From assembly GCF_944801835.1 (NCBI RefSeq), contig NZ_CALYLN010000002.1, forward strand, positions 434,001 through 498,000: a stretch of DNA of 64,000 bases, read 5' to 3'. A program made the position numbers and the translations under genes. Within the stretch, counting starts at the first letter, position 1, and each line of letters opens with the position of its first letter. Source of the stretch: Bartonella sp. B1099 (lineage in GTDB: Bacteria > Pseudomonadota > Alphaproteobacteria > Rhizobiales > Rhizobiaceae). Of this stretch, positions 27,759 to 37,446 are shown one piece after another. The notes beneath the pieces are model-generated. The model saw only the letters and a list, made by a program, of their open reading frames with translations. It was not told where the DNA came from and made no database searches.

Positions 27759-28397
27759 CTATAAAAAACTTGGATTATTATGAGATGCCGTATCATTAGT
27801 ATCAGCATCATAAGAGCGCGCTTCCAATGCTTCAGCCACTTCTGAAGCCATTCTTATGGTTCGTATAATTAAAGGTATTGCAAGAGCGACAATATTAGTA
27901 TTAAGTCCCCGCGCTTGCTGTGCTTCATGGACTTCATTAAACTTTTCACTCAAAAGGGGAATAAACCTGATCGCCATAGAGAGAACCATACTTACTTTTG
28001 ATGGATTTATACCAAAAAAATGAAAGGGCTGAAGCCCTGCTTCAATTGCATCTACCATATCTGAAACTTTTGTTGTGAATGAAATAAGTGATGATAAAGA
28101 CAAGAGGATAAAAAGACGTAATATAACCTCAACTCCTGTAAGCCAACTGCTAAAAATAGTTTGAAATAAAAATAGAAGAACTAAAAGCAACCCCATCGAT
28201 TTAAACTGCTTGATCACACTGCTAAAAGGAACCTTGGCAACTCTATAGAATAAGGCAACAAATAATAAAAAGAGTCCAAGAAGTGGTATAGATGAAACCA
28301 TTATTATAAAAGTTCCACATACTGTAAGAAATAATAACTTAATTCCTGGACTTAACCTATGAATAAATGTATCCTTTGGAATATATAAACCGATCAT
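27759..28397 (-). CDS. bioN: Energy-coupling factor transmembrane protein BioN
   Basis: EcfT-type scaffold of 212 residues that couples BioM ATP hydrolysis to BioY. Four or more hydrophobic segments ([36 protein letters not shown]). The two coupling-helix signatures are present: QQARGLNT and LEARSYD (Ala-Arg-Gly/Ser). The ATG overlaps the bioM stop by 4 bases (ATGA), indicating translational coupling. Confidence 0.92.
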   Translation of the reverse strand: MIGLYIPKDTFIHRLSPGIKLLFLTVCGTFIIMVSSIPLLGLFLLFVALFYRVAKVPFSSVIKQFKSMGLLLVLLFLFQTIFSSWLTGVEVILRLFILLSLSSLISFTTKVSDMVDAIEAGLQPFHFFGINPSKVSMVLSMAIRFIPLLSEKFNEVHEAQQARGLNTNIVALAIPLIIRTIRMASEVAEALEARSYDADTNDTASHNNPSFL

Positions 28398-29074
28398 GAC
28401 ATTCTTCTTATATATTCCTTGATAGCAACAAAAGGTACATCATCAATTACTATCTCCCCCTTATCAAAAACCAACACTCTATCAAACTTTTTCAAAAGCT
28501 CCAAATCATGCGATACAACTATTACCGTTTGTGGTAATTCTTCTATCACTTGCGTAACGCGATGCTTATTTCGTAAATCAAGTAATGTTGTCGGCTCATC
28601 AAAAATAATGTAATCTGGTTTCATGGCAACCACACTGGAAATCGCAATGAGTTGTTTTTGCCCACCACTTAATAAATGAACAGCGTGATTTCTGAAATCT
28701 TGAAGTTCATAGCGCTGTAAAATTTCATCTACACGCTCCTTAATTTCATCCTTACTAAGCTTCAAATTTTTAAGACCAAAGGATAAATCTTCTTCCACTA
28801 AGGGTAAAACAATTTGATTGTCAGGATTTTGAAAAACAAATCCTACTTTACGCTTTACCGCCTTTGCATCACGCTTTGTATCAAGCCCATCAACACTTAC
28901 AAAACCATGAGAGGGTAATTGAAGCCCATTGATAAGACGAACAAATGTACTTTTTCCAGAACCATTCGCACCAATAATGGCAATGCGTCTTTCGGTAAGT
29001 TGTACAGTAATATTCTTTAAAACACACAACTCACCAAAAACTTGTGTTACCTTATCAAATTTTATAATTCCCAA
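28394..29074 (-). CDS. bioM: Biotin ECF transporter ATPase BioM
   Basis: 226-residue ABC ATPase: Walker [11 protein letters not shown]-loop [10 protein letters not shown], signature [11 protein letters not shown], Walker B YIIFDEPT, switch His in VVSHDLELL. This is the EcfA form. Biotin uptake matters because no biotin synthesis genes are in view. It begins 41 bases after the permease stop, so permease and bioMNY may form one transcript. I looked for the palindromic BioR box (TTATMKATAA) upstream and did not find a clear one. Confidence 0.93.
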   Translation of the reverse strand: MGIIKFDKVTQVFGELCVLKNITVQLTERRIAIIGANGSGKSTFVRLINGLQLPSHGFVSVDGLDTKRDAKAVKRKVGFVFQNPDNQIVLPLVEEDLSFGLKNLKLSKDEIKERVDEILQRYELQDFRNHAVHLLSGGQKQLIAISSVVAMKPDYIIFDEPTTLLDLRNKHRVTQVIEELPQTVIVVSHDLELLKKFDRVLVFDKGEIVIDDVPFVAIKEYIRRMS

Positions 29075-29115
29075 GGTTTATTCCAATCAAGCCCTTTATA
29101 TTACCCTTTCTATTG

Positions 29116-30543
29116 TTATCGCTTAAGCTTATAGCCTAAAAGTAAAAATAAGCACCATAGAGGAATAATAATGACTGCCAAACTCATATCAGGCATTTGT
29201 ACAGGAATATATGTTTCAAGAAAAGGTATTCTTATTCCTACCATATCCAAAAATCTAACCATTAATCCATTTCTCCCCAAACCGCTTATAAACATTATAC
29301 AAAATAATAAAACAAGAAAGCATAAGCAAAGATAGTTCGCGTAAGGATATAAACCAAACGCATAAATAAAGTTTCCTTTTCTGTTTTTATGCGCCTTTCG
29401 GAATTTCAAATGAACAATAACAATAATAGCCCAAGTAATAAGCGCAGCTGCAGTTGCAAGAGCCATAATTCGCATAAAACTATTATCAGGAACGAGAGCA
29501 TTAATAACAACGATTATTGCCGTACACAACGATGAAAAAAGGATAGCAACATAAGGAACACGAGCAGCATTCAGTTTACCGAAAATATGTGGTGCATTTT
29601 TTTGTATCGCTAAACTATAAAGCATACGACCATTAGAATAAATGCCACTGTTGTATACAGAAATAGCCGCCATAATAACCACAAAATTCAAAATATGACC
29701 CGCAGCGGGAATTCCTACAGTTTCAAAAATTGTAACAAAAGGACTACCATTTTTTCCAATCATATCCCACGGACTGATTATCATAATAACGCTGATAGAA
29801 CCAATATAAAAAATTATAATTCTCCACATAACTTGACGAATAGCCGCCGGAATTGTTTTTTGTGGTTTAGATGCCTCTCCAGCAGCAACACCAATAAGCT
29901 CGGTTCCTCCAAAAGAAAACATGACTACAGAAGTTGCCAAAACAACCCCTATAATTCCATAAGGAAAAAAACCACCGTGATCCCAAAGATAATGGATACT
30001 CGCTTGATTTTCCCCTATTCCAGTGACAATGAGAAAAATCCCAAAAATAATCATACCAAGAACAGCAGCAACTTTGATTAAAGCACAACCAAATTCAAAT
30101 TCGCCATAAAAACGAACATTCGATAAATTAACGAGTGTGACAAACAAAAGTACAATAAAGGATGACTTCCAATGATCAATCAAAATCCAATGATCTAGAT
30201 AAAATCCAATCACTGTAAGTTCAGTCATACTGACAAGAATATAAAGAAACCAATAATTCCAACCTGTTATAAAGCCTGCTAAACTCCCCCAATATTTATA
30301 AGCAAAAAAACTAAAAGCACCCGATGTTGGTTCTTCTACAGACATTTCGCCAAGCATTCGCATAATGAAATAAATAATAAGTCCTCCGAAAAGATAAGCT
30401 AGAATAGCCGAAGGCCCCGCCAATTGAATTGCCTCTGTTGATCCATAAAAAAGCCCCGTCCCTATAACGCCACCCAAAGCAATCATTTGAATGTGGCGAT
30501 TTTGAAGATTACGCTTCAATCCATTATCCGCATTCTTAAGCAT
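29116..30543 (-). CDS. APC-family amino acid permease
   Basis: 475-residue, 12-helix inner-membrane transporter of the AAT (AroP/ProY/LysP/AnsP) group: NRHIQMIALGGVIGTGLFYGS, GEMSVEEPTSGAFSFFAYKYWG, FGGTELIGVAAGEA and the SNGRMLYSLA segment. Substrate cannot be fixed from sequence alone. The ATG at 30543 follows GGAGAG and removes a poorly matching N-terminal extension that is open to 30621. Confidence 0.9.
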   Translation of the reverse strand: MLKNADNGLKRNLQNRHIQMIALGGVIGTGLFYGSTEAIQLAGPSAILAYLFGGLIIYFIMRMLGEMSVEEPTSGAFSFFAYKYWGSLAGFITGWNYWFLYILVSMTELTVIGFYLDHWILIDHWKSSFIVLLFVTLVNLSNVRFYGEFEFGCALIKVAAVLGMIIFGIFLIVTGIGENQASIHYLWDHGGFFPYGIIGVVLATSVVMFSFGGTELIGVAAGEASKPQKTIPAAIRQVMWRIIIFYIGSISVIMIISPWDMIGKNGSPFVTIFETVGIPAAGHILNFVVIMAAISVYNSGIYSNGRMLYSLAIQKNAPHIFGKLNAARVPYVAILFSSLCTAIIVVINALVPDNSFMRIMALATAAALITWAIIVIVHLKFRKAHKNRKGNFIYAFGLYPYANYLCLCFLVLLFCIMFISGLGRNGLMVRFLDMVGIRIPFLETYIPVQMPDMSLAVIIIPLWCLFLLLGYKLKR

Positions 30544-30724
30544 TACTCTCCACTCCCCCTCAATATTGATTGTAATCTTTACACGAAGGGCTGATAATAT
30601 CTTCGACATATTTTTTTTCAACAGAAATTATAAAAGAGAACATAAATCTATTTTCTTGTCATAATGCAACTCCTTATCTTTCTGTGCATTATGCACATGT
30701 TCCATTGAAACTACAGGAAGAAAT

Positions 30725-31063
30725 ATGCTTCGCTCTTTATTCAAATTAATGGCTTTCATTTTCGTTACACTAACAATTATAGCGTTGGTTATTGATAATG
30801 CACACTCCGTCATCACGTCTCATTGGACAATAACCCCCCTTAATAGAATTCTCGTAACTCTTCTGCAAACAGATATCTATAATCTTAACCAATCTCTATG
30901 TAAGATAATGCCCGATTTTTTATCCTCTATTTGCATTACTCTCACTTATTTACCAGCATGGATTATCTTTGCTGCTTTAGCAATCATATTTTGTATCTTA
31001 ACTTACGAAAAACAAAGGCCTTTTCAAAAAATATCATATACATATAATGGAGAATACATTTAA
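30725..31063 (+). CDS. Small membrane protein, unknown
   Basis: 112 residues with two hydrophobic helices (LMAFIFVTLTIIALVIDNAHS; AWIIFAALAIIFCILTYEKQR). ATG preceded by ACAGGAAGAAAT, a fair ribosome site. Divergent from the permease. Its last 60 bases have a degraded echo at about 60310-60380 (ATGGTCTATCTTTGATATT...CTTAAATTACGAAAAACAAA), so this gene has been partly duplicated elsewhere. No function known to me. Confidence 0.7.
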   Translation: MLRSLFKLMAFIFVTLTIIALVIDNAHSVITSHWTITPLNRILVTLLQTDIYNLNQSLCKIMPDFLSSICITLTYLPAWIIFAALAIIFCILTYEKQRPFQKISYTYNGEYI

Positions 31064-31650
31064 ACTTGAAAAAGATTTATAGAACTCACTGTACTATACA
31101 CAACCAATGTAGCCTAGAGTTCCCTCACCCTATCAACACAACTAAAAGTCATTTGATCATAAAAACGGATTAAAATACTTTATTATAATAAATATATATA
31201 TGCCAATCATGATTTTTAATCGATAGCGACCACATCATTTTTTTGCATCAACTCAAAGAAATTAGCGAATAAATTTAATCCCTGCCTATAAGGAAACTCT
31301 GTACAGAAAAATTGAAATACATTGAGGTCTCTACATTTTTCTGTGGCTGCTTTTTATACTCTACAAAAACCTTTCTTAAGTTTAGTACTAGAAATCATAT
31401 ATAAAAAGTGTCTTCCAATATCAGCACTCTTTATAAGATTGAAAATTCTTGAAATTAATAAGAAAGTTTTCTAAAGTTGATAAAAACCGTTTTCCATGCT
31501 AAAAGATACATTCAATAAAAGCTAGTCTGAAAATAACGCAAAATCGTGATAAAGAACTTTTCACACCTTCCTTCCTTTATGATATTCACTCTATCACATC
31601 TAAAAAACCAAGAAGCTATAACTAGAAAATTTTTTAAAAAGTATCTTCAT

Positions 31651-31905
31651 AGAGGCATGCCCCTCACGTAAAATAGAACACCATTAGGTTGCATATTCAC
31701 ACGTTTGTTTTAAAAAAGCATTTCTCAATATGCCCAAGCCTATTTCATGACATCGACCATGAATGATATAACAGTAAACCCATTCAGCACCTCCATCCTT
31801 ATGCTGGTAGAGTAACAAACTGACACCCTCACATACTTTGCCAGCCCTAAAATGTTGCTACAGATCTTGGTACTTGAGATGATTCATAAGAGGTATTTTT
31901 GCCAT
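31651..31905 (-). pseudogene. Integrase N-terminal remnant (dispersed family, copy 2)
   Basis: One frame with two stops: MAKIPLMNHLKYQDL, stop, then AGKVCEGVSLLLYQHKDGG, AEWVYCYIIHGRCHEIGLG and ILRNAFLKQTCEYAT, stop, ILREGHASM. This is the arm-binding domain of a DUF4102 tyrosine integrase; the catalytic domain is missing. It is the best-preserved member of the family and identifies the others. Confidence 0.75.
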
Positions 31906-32141
31906 TTCTTAATAGTTTTATCCCCACAGGCTCCTCCTCCCGCTTGTAACGTGCAAAAGATCATGGTTTTTACTTATTCAACATGAGGGAGATTTAAAAT
32001 AAGAGAATCTTTCGGTATTCAAGCTTTTAATTTAAGTTGAATAGTGATAAATATTATAAATCAGCATATTGCTTTATTGAGAAAATGGCAAAATAACAGC
32101 TTCAGTAAGGCTGTCCTCTTCTGAAGCTGAAAAGCGTCTCG

Positions 32142-32276
32142 CTAAAACATCAACTTTTTAGATATCTCTTCCACACTTTTCCATTGATCACTGACCACAC
32201 AAGAAAGCTCCTCAATGAATTTTTCTTGGTAAGTTCCCTTCATTTCTCGCTCTATCAGCCGATTTTTATCCGACAT
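32142..32276 (-). CDS. Short hypothetical protein, possibly a remnant
   Basis: 44 residues (MSDKNRLIEREMKGTYQEKF...VVSDQWKSVEEISKKLMF). The DQWKSVEEISKKL part resembles the start of a winged-helix motif. No strong ribosome site. Could be real or the stub of a phage regulator. Confidence 0.25.
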   Translation of the reverse strand: MSDKNRLIEREMKGTYQEKFIEELSCVVSDQWKSVEEISKKLMF

Positions 32277-32728
32277 GATTCCGACTCCATCTTAAGTAAA
32301 AAACGTGATTAATTTTATTAACTCTCCCCCTTTTTCTTCCTATAAAATTGCAAAATAGCTTCAACTAATTTTGCTCGTCTTATTATATAAGGTTTATGAT
32401 AAATTTTAGTTTCCTGAGCACTTATTCAACGAATTTCTTTCTTATTTTAGAATCAGAAAATATTTTTATCTTTGCTAAGATATCTTAACACCATTTTCTC
32501 TCCTAAAGAGAGAGATTTCCAGCTTCTTAATTTGAACACTATCATAAATCGGTAAGCATTTTATAGCACTACAATCACAAGAATACTGTCTCCATGACTT
32601 TTGTGCAGTTCTCTCCTTCAATTATTATCACATCTTATAAATTATTGAAAAAAATGCATACTTGCTTTTATACATACTTTTAGCTATTACCCTCAGATTA
32701 GTTTTGTTTCATTGACTTACAAACCTAT

Positions 32729-32804
32729 GCCGCATTAGCTCAGTTGGTAGAGCACATCATTCGTAATGATGGGGTCGCTGGTTCGAATCCGGCATGCGGC
32801 ACCA
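32729..32804 (+). tRNA. tRNA-Thr(CGT)
   Basis: GCCGCAT pairs with ATGCGGC, then A and encoded CCA. D-arm AGCTCAGTTGGTAGAGC, anticodon arm CATCA-TTCGTAA-TGATG with anticodon CGT, T-arm GCTGGTTCGAATCCGGC. 76 nt with CCA. Downstream at 32858-32880 lies TTAGACCACCTTTTAGTCTACCT, resembling the repeat next to the integrase start at 20.6 kb. Confidence 0.97.
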
Positions 32805-34146
32805 ATTTGTGTGTTTAGCACATTTAAATATTTAGATTTTTTCTTTATTTTCTATTTTTAGACCACCTTTTAGTCTACCTCTTGTGGCTTAATATAATTT
32901 CACTTAGTTTGTTGTTATTTTCTCCGTATTTTTTGAGTAAAAGCTAGCATCTCTCTTTGCTCCATTCACGACTCTCCCTCACTTATATGACTCTGGAGGT
33001 AGCGCTTTAAAGCCTCCAAGGATGAATCATTGTTGTGGATACACTAAAAAGCTGTGCACATTTATGGGATGAAACATATCTATCACCATTATCACAAAGC
33101 ATCTCATTTTTATACTCCATAAATAGGTGAAGATGCTGGAAAGAGAAATTTCCCTTCCTAACTTCAAGCAGCTTTTATCAAAATCTTTTATATCCCTTGT
33201 GTTATTACCCCTAAAAAGATTTCAAAAGCCTGATTAATTTGTTGTTCTGAAAACGTAGCTCGTACAACACCAGACAAGATAATACCACTCCAAAGCACCG
33301 CACAAAACGCTTCATATGAATAAAAAACATAACCAAGACTGCCGCTCAAATTTCTTACAGTACAATATTCTTTAAAAAATTATTAAATATCATTGATCTA
33401 TAGATTAAATACGCTCCTCTGATATATTGTTTCAGTTGGAAACAGACTATAAGAGAGAGATAAAATATCTATTATGTTTTCATGTAAATATATTTTATTT
33501 ATAAAAAAATTTATGTAACAGTTTATTTCAAATCCTTCATGAAGGTATGTTTTTAAGGAAATTAAGCAATTAGAGAAAAAAATAAAGAACAATTAAATTA
33601 ACTATAGCTTTTTTGATTAAATATGTATAATACGTTATGTATTCGATATGTTGATTCTAAGATAAATTTTATATGGTAATGTTTAATTGTAATATCTCTT
33701 TTTGTTTTATAAAATTTTATATAGTGTAAGTTATGTATTATGGAATTATTTGAGAATAAATGCCTATTATTTTGTTCATTATTATATTTCTTACTTTTTC
33801 TTGAAAAGATCTTTTCTTCTCTAAAAGTATTGAAATATTTCAAATAGATTTTCTCTAAATCATTCTAGATTAATTGTATTTATAGGTGAAATATCTGATT
33901 ATAAATTTATAAATTGATTGATCAAGAATTGTTGTATTTAGGCTCAAGAGAACGTTAATTGCTATAAAATGAATATTATTTAATATAACTTTTTCTCTAA
34001 TAAAAATGATATGGGTTTTAGTAAAGTTCATTAAGGTGGTTTTATATCAATTAAACCCTTTCACTGTTTCGTGCTTTAAAATTGAGTAGATGTAAGTTTT
34101 GAATTTATGTCCTGCTTTGTGTAGGTTTTTTATAGGATTAAGAATA
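32805..34146. other. AT-rich gap with a regulator fragment
   Basis: 1.3 kb. Contains a hairpin GGAGG...CCTCC near 32995-33020 and the TetR-like fragment at 33188-33322. The part from 33360 to 34080 is almost pure A/T with no supportable gene. Confidence 0.5.
33188..33322 (-). pseudogene. C-terminal fragment of a TetR/AcrR regulator
   Basis: The minus frame reads YEAFCAVLWSGIILSGVVRA then TFSEQQINQAFEIFLGVITQ and a stop at 33188. The ALWSGIxxSGVVRATFxxxQIxxAF pattern is typical of a TetR ligand-binding tail. No HTH part survives upstream. Confidence 0.4.
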
Positions 34147-34809
34147 ATGCGAAAAATATCAACAGAAGGGCTTGCATTGATTAAGCAATGGGAGGGTTTA
34201 CGTTTAAAGGCCTATGAGGATTCTGGTGGAATATGGACAATTGGTTATGGGCATACAAGTGCAGCTGGCGCCCCAAGCGTCCATAAAGGCATGCAAATTA
34301 CGGAAAAAGAAGCTGAAAAAATCCTTTGTCAGGACTTGAAAGAGTGTGAAGCTGCTGTTGAAAAGGCTGTCACCGTTCCTTTAAGTGATGAACAATTCGC
34401 AGCTTTAGTATCATTTTCCTATAATGTAGGAATAACGGCTTTTTGCAAATCTACACTTTTAAAAAAGCTCAATAACGGTGAATATGAAGCGGTACCAACT
34501 GAATTGCAAAAATGGACAAGAGTAGGCGGAAAACGTATCCAAGGTCTTGTCAATCGTCGAGCAGCCGAATCGGGGTTATGGGCGAAAGGAGCTCGTGTTG
34601 CGCCTAATTATCATGTTGTAGAATCAGAAGGCGTAACGGGGATTTGCAAAATAGAAGCTCTTGCACCAATTATAGGCTCTTTTTCAGGGCTTGGAGGACT
34701 TTTTGCAGGAAATGGTCCTGTCCAATGGGCTTTAGCAGGCATTATGGTTTTAGCTGCTTGTACAGCGATGATATATATTGCTAAACGTTTTCAGGAACAC
34801 CGTCTATGA
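34147..34809 (+). CDS. Phage endolysin, GH24 lysozyme with C-terminal membrane segment (second copy)
   Basis: 220 residues, the same length and layout as the enzyme at 24641 but on the opposite strand. Triad E16, D25, T31 with the ordinary D-S-G-G-I-W-T-IGYGHT loop, so it looks catalytically intact. The C-terminus is nearly identical to the other copy (APIIGSFSGLGGLFAGNG, QWALAGIMVLAACTAMIYIAK). A longer frame starts at 34099, but the ATG at 34147 aligns with the paralogue. Upstream bases CCTGCTTTGTGTAGGTTTTTT look like a degraded version of the terminator before copy 1. Confidence 0.88.
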   Translation: MRKISTEGLALIKQWEGLRLKAYEDSGGIWTIGYGHTSAAGAPSVHKGMQITEKEAEKILCQDLKECEAAVEKAVTVPLSDEQFAALVSFSYNVGITAFCKSTLLKKLNNGEYEAVPTELQKWTRVGGKRIQGLVNRRAAESGLWAKGARVAPNYHVVESEGVTGICKIEALAPIIGSFSGLGGLFAGNGPVQWALAGIMVLAACTAMIYIAKRFQEHRL

Positions 34810-35033
34810 TCTTATGGATAAAAAAATATCTGACAACAACGTCAGCAATCATAGCAGCTTTTTTTATAGCTTTGGTGAAAGCCTTTTTCCTTGGGAAAAG
34901 AGTTGAGAAGCAAAAACAAACAAAGGAAGCTTTTAATACAGCAAAAACACGGCTTGAGGTAGAAAATGAAATTAACAAGAAAAGTGATGCTGATGTGCGC
35001 AATAAGCTTTCTAACTGGATGCGCGACGAATGA
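34806..35033 (+). CDS. Inner-membrane spanin (Rz-like), second copy
   Basis: 75 residues with an N-terminal helix (TSAIIAAFFIALVKAFFLG) and a charged periplasmic helix (VEKQKQTKEAFNTAKTRLEVENEINKKSD). Overlaps the endolysin stop by 4 bases exactly as in the first cassette. Confidence 0.8.
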   Translation: MILWIKKYLTTTSAIIAAFFIALVKAFFLGKRVEKQKQTKEAFNTAKTRLEVENEINKKSDADVRNKLSNWMRDE

Positions 35034-35181
35034 ACGGACTTCTTGTATTGGATGGCTGCCAATTTATTTGAATCGACAAGACATCAATGTCATTAGCCCA
35101 AATTTGGCAAGAGAGATTCTCAAACATAACGAACAAGGTGAGCGTGTATGTGGGTGGAAACATACACGAAAAGTGAAGTAA
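34966..35181 (+). CDS. Outer-membrane spanin lipoprotein (Rz1-like), second copy
   Basis: 71 residues with lipobox ISFLTGC, nested out of frame within the Rz-like gene. Middle part WLPIYLNRQDINVISPNLAR is nearly identical to the paralogue at 23631. The C-terminus (VCGWKHTRKVK) is eight residues longer than in the first copy. Confidence 0.8.
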   Translation: MKLTRKVMLMCAISFLTGCATNERTSCIGWLPIYLNRQDINVISPNLAREILKHNEQGERVCGWKHTRKVK

Positions 35182-35636
35182 TAAAAATACGATTTATCTG
35201 AAATAATAACCAATGAAAAAAATTGAAAGAGATGAATCCATTCAAATTAAAAGCAGAAACACTTAAAGGGTTAAAACATTTTGATGGTCTACTTGATTTT
35301 ATTGGAGCGGCAAGCGAGTGCTTGACTTAAAATCAAAGGATTTAGCTGGGTATATTTCCGTAAAATGATTGGGTGTATTGAGATATTTTAGGGTTGTTCT
35401 TGTTATCCTAACCAAACAAGAGAAGAAAGGATTTTGTAGATTGCCCTTTTATTGCCTTTCAAAGATCTGATGATATAAAAAAGGGTTGTCTTCAGCAAAA
35501 ATTATTTTTAGAGATTTGTCCATATTTAAGAAAATAAATCCACAAAACTATACAGAGATATTAGCTTTTTAGGGGTATTAATGAAGTTGTTTCAGCTTTT
35601 TACTGTAATGTTCTTGCAGATAAAGTAAATACTTTC

Positions 35637-35880
35637 GCATTGTATCTGCTTTTTATGCTAAAGCGGCGCAAGAATATTGCGAATAATATTGGCTGTTAAT
35701 TTTTCTATAGGTAAGCTCTCTATGTTTGGAATAACATGCAATTTCAGTGGAGAAAACCAACGTCCATTTTTGCCTTCATTTTTTTTACTCTGCTTTTTTG
35801 CTTTCAAAAGCCGTCTGCACAATTTCTTTAAAAGTATTGCTTTGCTGTTTTAAAATAGTTTGTTCTCGAAAGACAAATGG
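35637..35880 (-). pseudogene. Internal fragment of the tRNA-Leu-type integrase
   Basis: DNA closely similar to 20110-20370, the middle of the broken integrase at 19.4-20.6 kb, from TGTATCTGCTTTTT through AGAGAAAACCAACG to GTTTGTTCTCGAAAGACAA. It carries extra indels and stops, and neither end of the gene is present. It ends abruptly at the start of the transketolase remnant. Confidence 0.8.
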
Positions 35881-35889
35881 CGGCTTCAC

Positions 35890-36719
35890 GAATATCTGAA
35901 AAGATTGCTCAATTCGCAAAACTTTATCCGACATGTATTATAGAAGTTGGAAGTACTGAATAAAATTTGGTAGGTATTGCTGCTGGTCTTACTTCATGTG
36001 AAAAAAGTTCTTGGTTGTTTTGCGGGCTTATTTTTTGATAACACGTGCCCTTAATAAATAAAGGTAGATGCCTGCTTATTGTGAAAATCCTGTTCTATTA
36101 ATTGATATTAGTGCAGGTATTCGCTATGGATCCTGGAAATAACCCATCATGCCATTTTCGATTTTGCTTCGTTTCGCACCATTCCTAACATACGTATTAT
36201 TGCTTCTACAGATAATAAAGAAACAAAAGCCACAATTCTCTCGACATTAAGCAATCCTATGCCCTATACTCCTAGGAAAGCACCCTGTTATAAATATTCA
36301 TAAGAGTACTCCAAACATCGATATCAGCAAAGCTTCTGTTATCAAAAAGGGAAAAGATATTCTCCTATTTGCCACTGGAAAAATCGTCTAGATTTATCTT
36401 AATGCGGCTGAAGCACTTCAAAAATATGAAATTATCCCAACAGTTGTTAGTGTATCCACAATCCAACCTTTAGATGATGCATCTATATTAGAACTCTGTA
36501 AATCTCACAAATTTATTGTTGTTTGTGAAAAGCATAACATGAATGGGGGACTTGAAGAAGCAATTGCAAAATTACTTATGAAATATAGCACTGCATGTAA
36601 ATTTATATCGTTATGAATACCGGATGAGCCAATCTATAATGGAAGCCAATGGGATTGTCTTGGCAAGTTATAAAATAAGTCGAGAAGATATAAAAAAAAC
36701 TGTATTAGCAATGATATAA
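35890..36719 (+). pseudogene. Transketolase C-terminal subunit, degraded
   Basis: Pieces in order: ISEKIAQFAKLYPTCIIEVG, then NLVGIAAGLTSC; HHAISDFASFRTIPNIRIIA then STDNKETKATILSTLSNPMP; KGKDILLFATGKIV, stop, AAEALQKYEIIPTVVSVSTI then QPLDDASILELCKSHKFIVV then CEKHNMNGGLEEAIAKLL; ends SREDIKKTVLAMI. This is the split-type transketolase C-terminal half (Pyr plus C domains). At least three stops and several frameshifts make it non-functional. The N-terminal subunit is not in view. Confidence 0.75.
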
Positions 36720-37118
36720 GATACAAAAAACATGAAACTGCATCTTAATATGCTCGTCCAGTTTAAAATCCTTATAAATCATTGAGGATGCAAAAAAAGA
36801 GACTGATAAGCACATTAAATCGCGTTGTCTTGCTTTCTAATGAAAGCGTTTTTTTTTAATATACTATACTGTATTTTTATTATTTAAAAATATACTCTAT
36901 AAAAAACAATACCATACCCATATAATATATTATTCATTAAAATTAGCATAAATACTATAGATATTATAGAATATATCTCAATCTTTTATTATAATTTATA
37001 TATATTAATAATACATATTGATTTTTTAAATAAAATTAGTTATATACTATTATATGTATTAATTGAATATTAAAAACATGATTAATATATTATATTTTTT
37101 ATAAATAGGAGAGGAAAA

Positions 37119-37205
37119 ATGCTCACAGCATTATTTATATCTATTTTTTCTATGTCAACAGCTGTTATGCCTTTGCTCACAGCGCTTGTTCCTTTTTATC
37201 CTTAG
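37119..37205 (+). CDS. Possible 28-residue hydrophobic peptide
   Basis: ATG preceded by AGGAGAGG at good spacing. Peptide MLTALFISIFSMSTAVMPLL then TALVPFYP is one transmembrane helix. The following frames (LFVLFLL.., SGYLLPFYRRDF) suggest this may be the start of a broken larger membrane protein rather than a true small protein. Confidence 0.3.
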   Translation: MLTALFISIFSMSTAVMPLLTALVPFYP

Positions 37206-37446
37206 AACGCGTTTTAACAAAGTGAATAACAGGTTTATGAAGTGTTATTTGTACTTTTTCTGCTTTGATTGTTAGTAAGATTTTTTTTACTATTATTATA
37301 GTTAGTGGGTATTTATTGCCATTTTATAGAAGAGATTTTTAATCTTTTTCTTCAACGTTAACTGTCAACATATCTGTAAAATATACAATGATGCTCTTCT
37401 ATAAAAAAAAGCTTTCTTTTTCTAAAAGCAGTATAAAAAATAACTT

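Larger units (their letters stand above)
31064..32728. other. Gene-poor gap with integrase and small-ORF remnants
   Basis: 1.66 kb between the membrane protein and tRNA-Thr. Recognisable parts are the integrase fragment at 31651-31905 and a short frame at 32142-32276; the rest has stops in all frames. Confidence 0.5.
35182..37446. other. Decay zone: integrase, transketolase and membrane-protein remnants
   Basis: 2.3 kb with no intact gene over 100 residues. Recognised remnants are listed separately (35637-35880, 35890-36719, 37119-37205). The stretch 36830-37110 is nearly pure A/T. Confidence 0.5.

Noticed and set aside
33398..33843. Two AT-rich frames on -
   Set aside because: Composition (Ile/Asn/Tyr/Phe/Lys) simply mirrors A/T-rich DNA; no homology or start signals.
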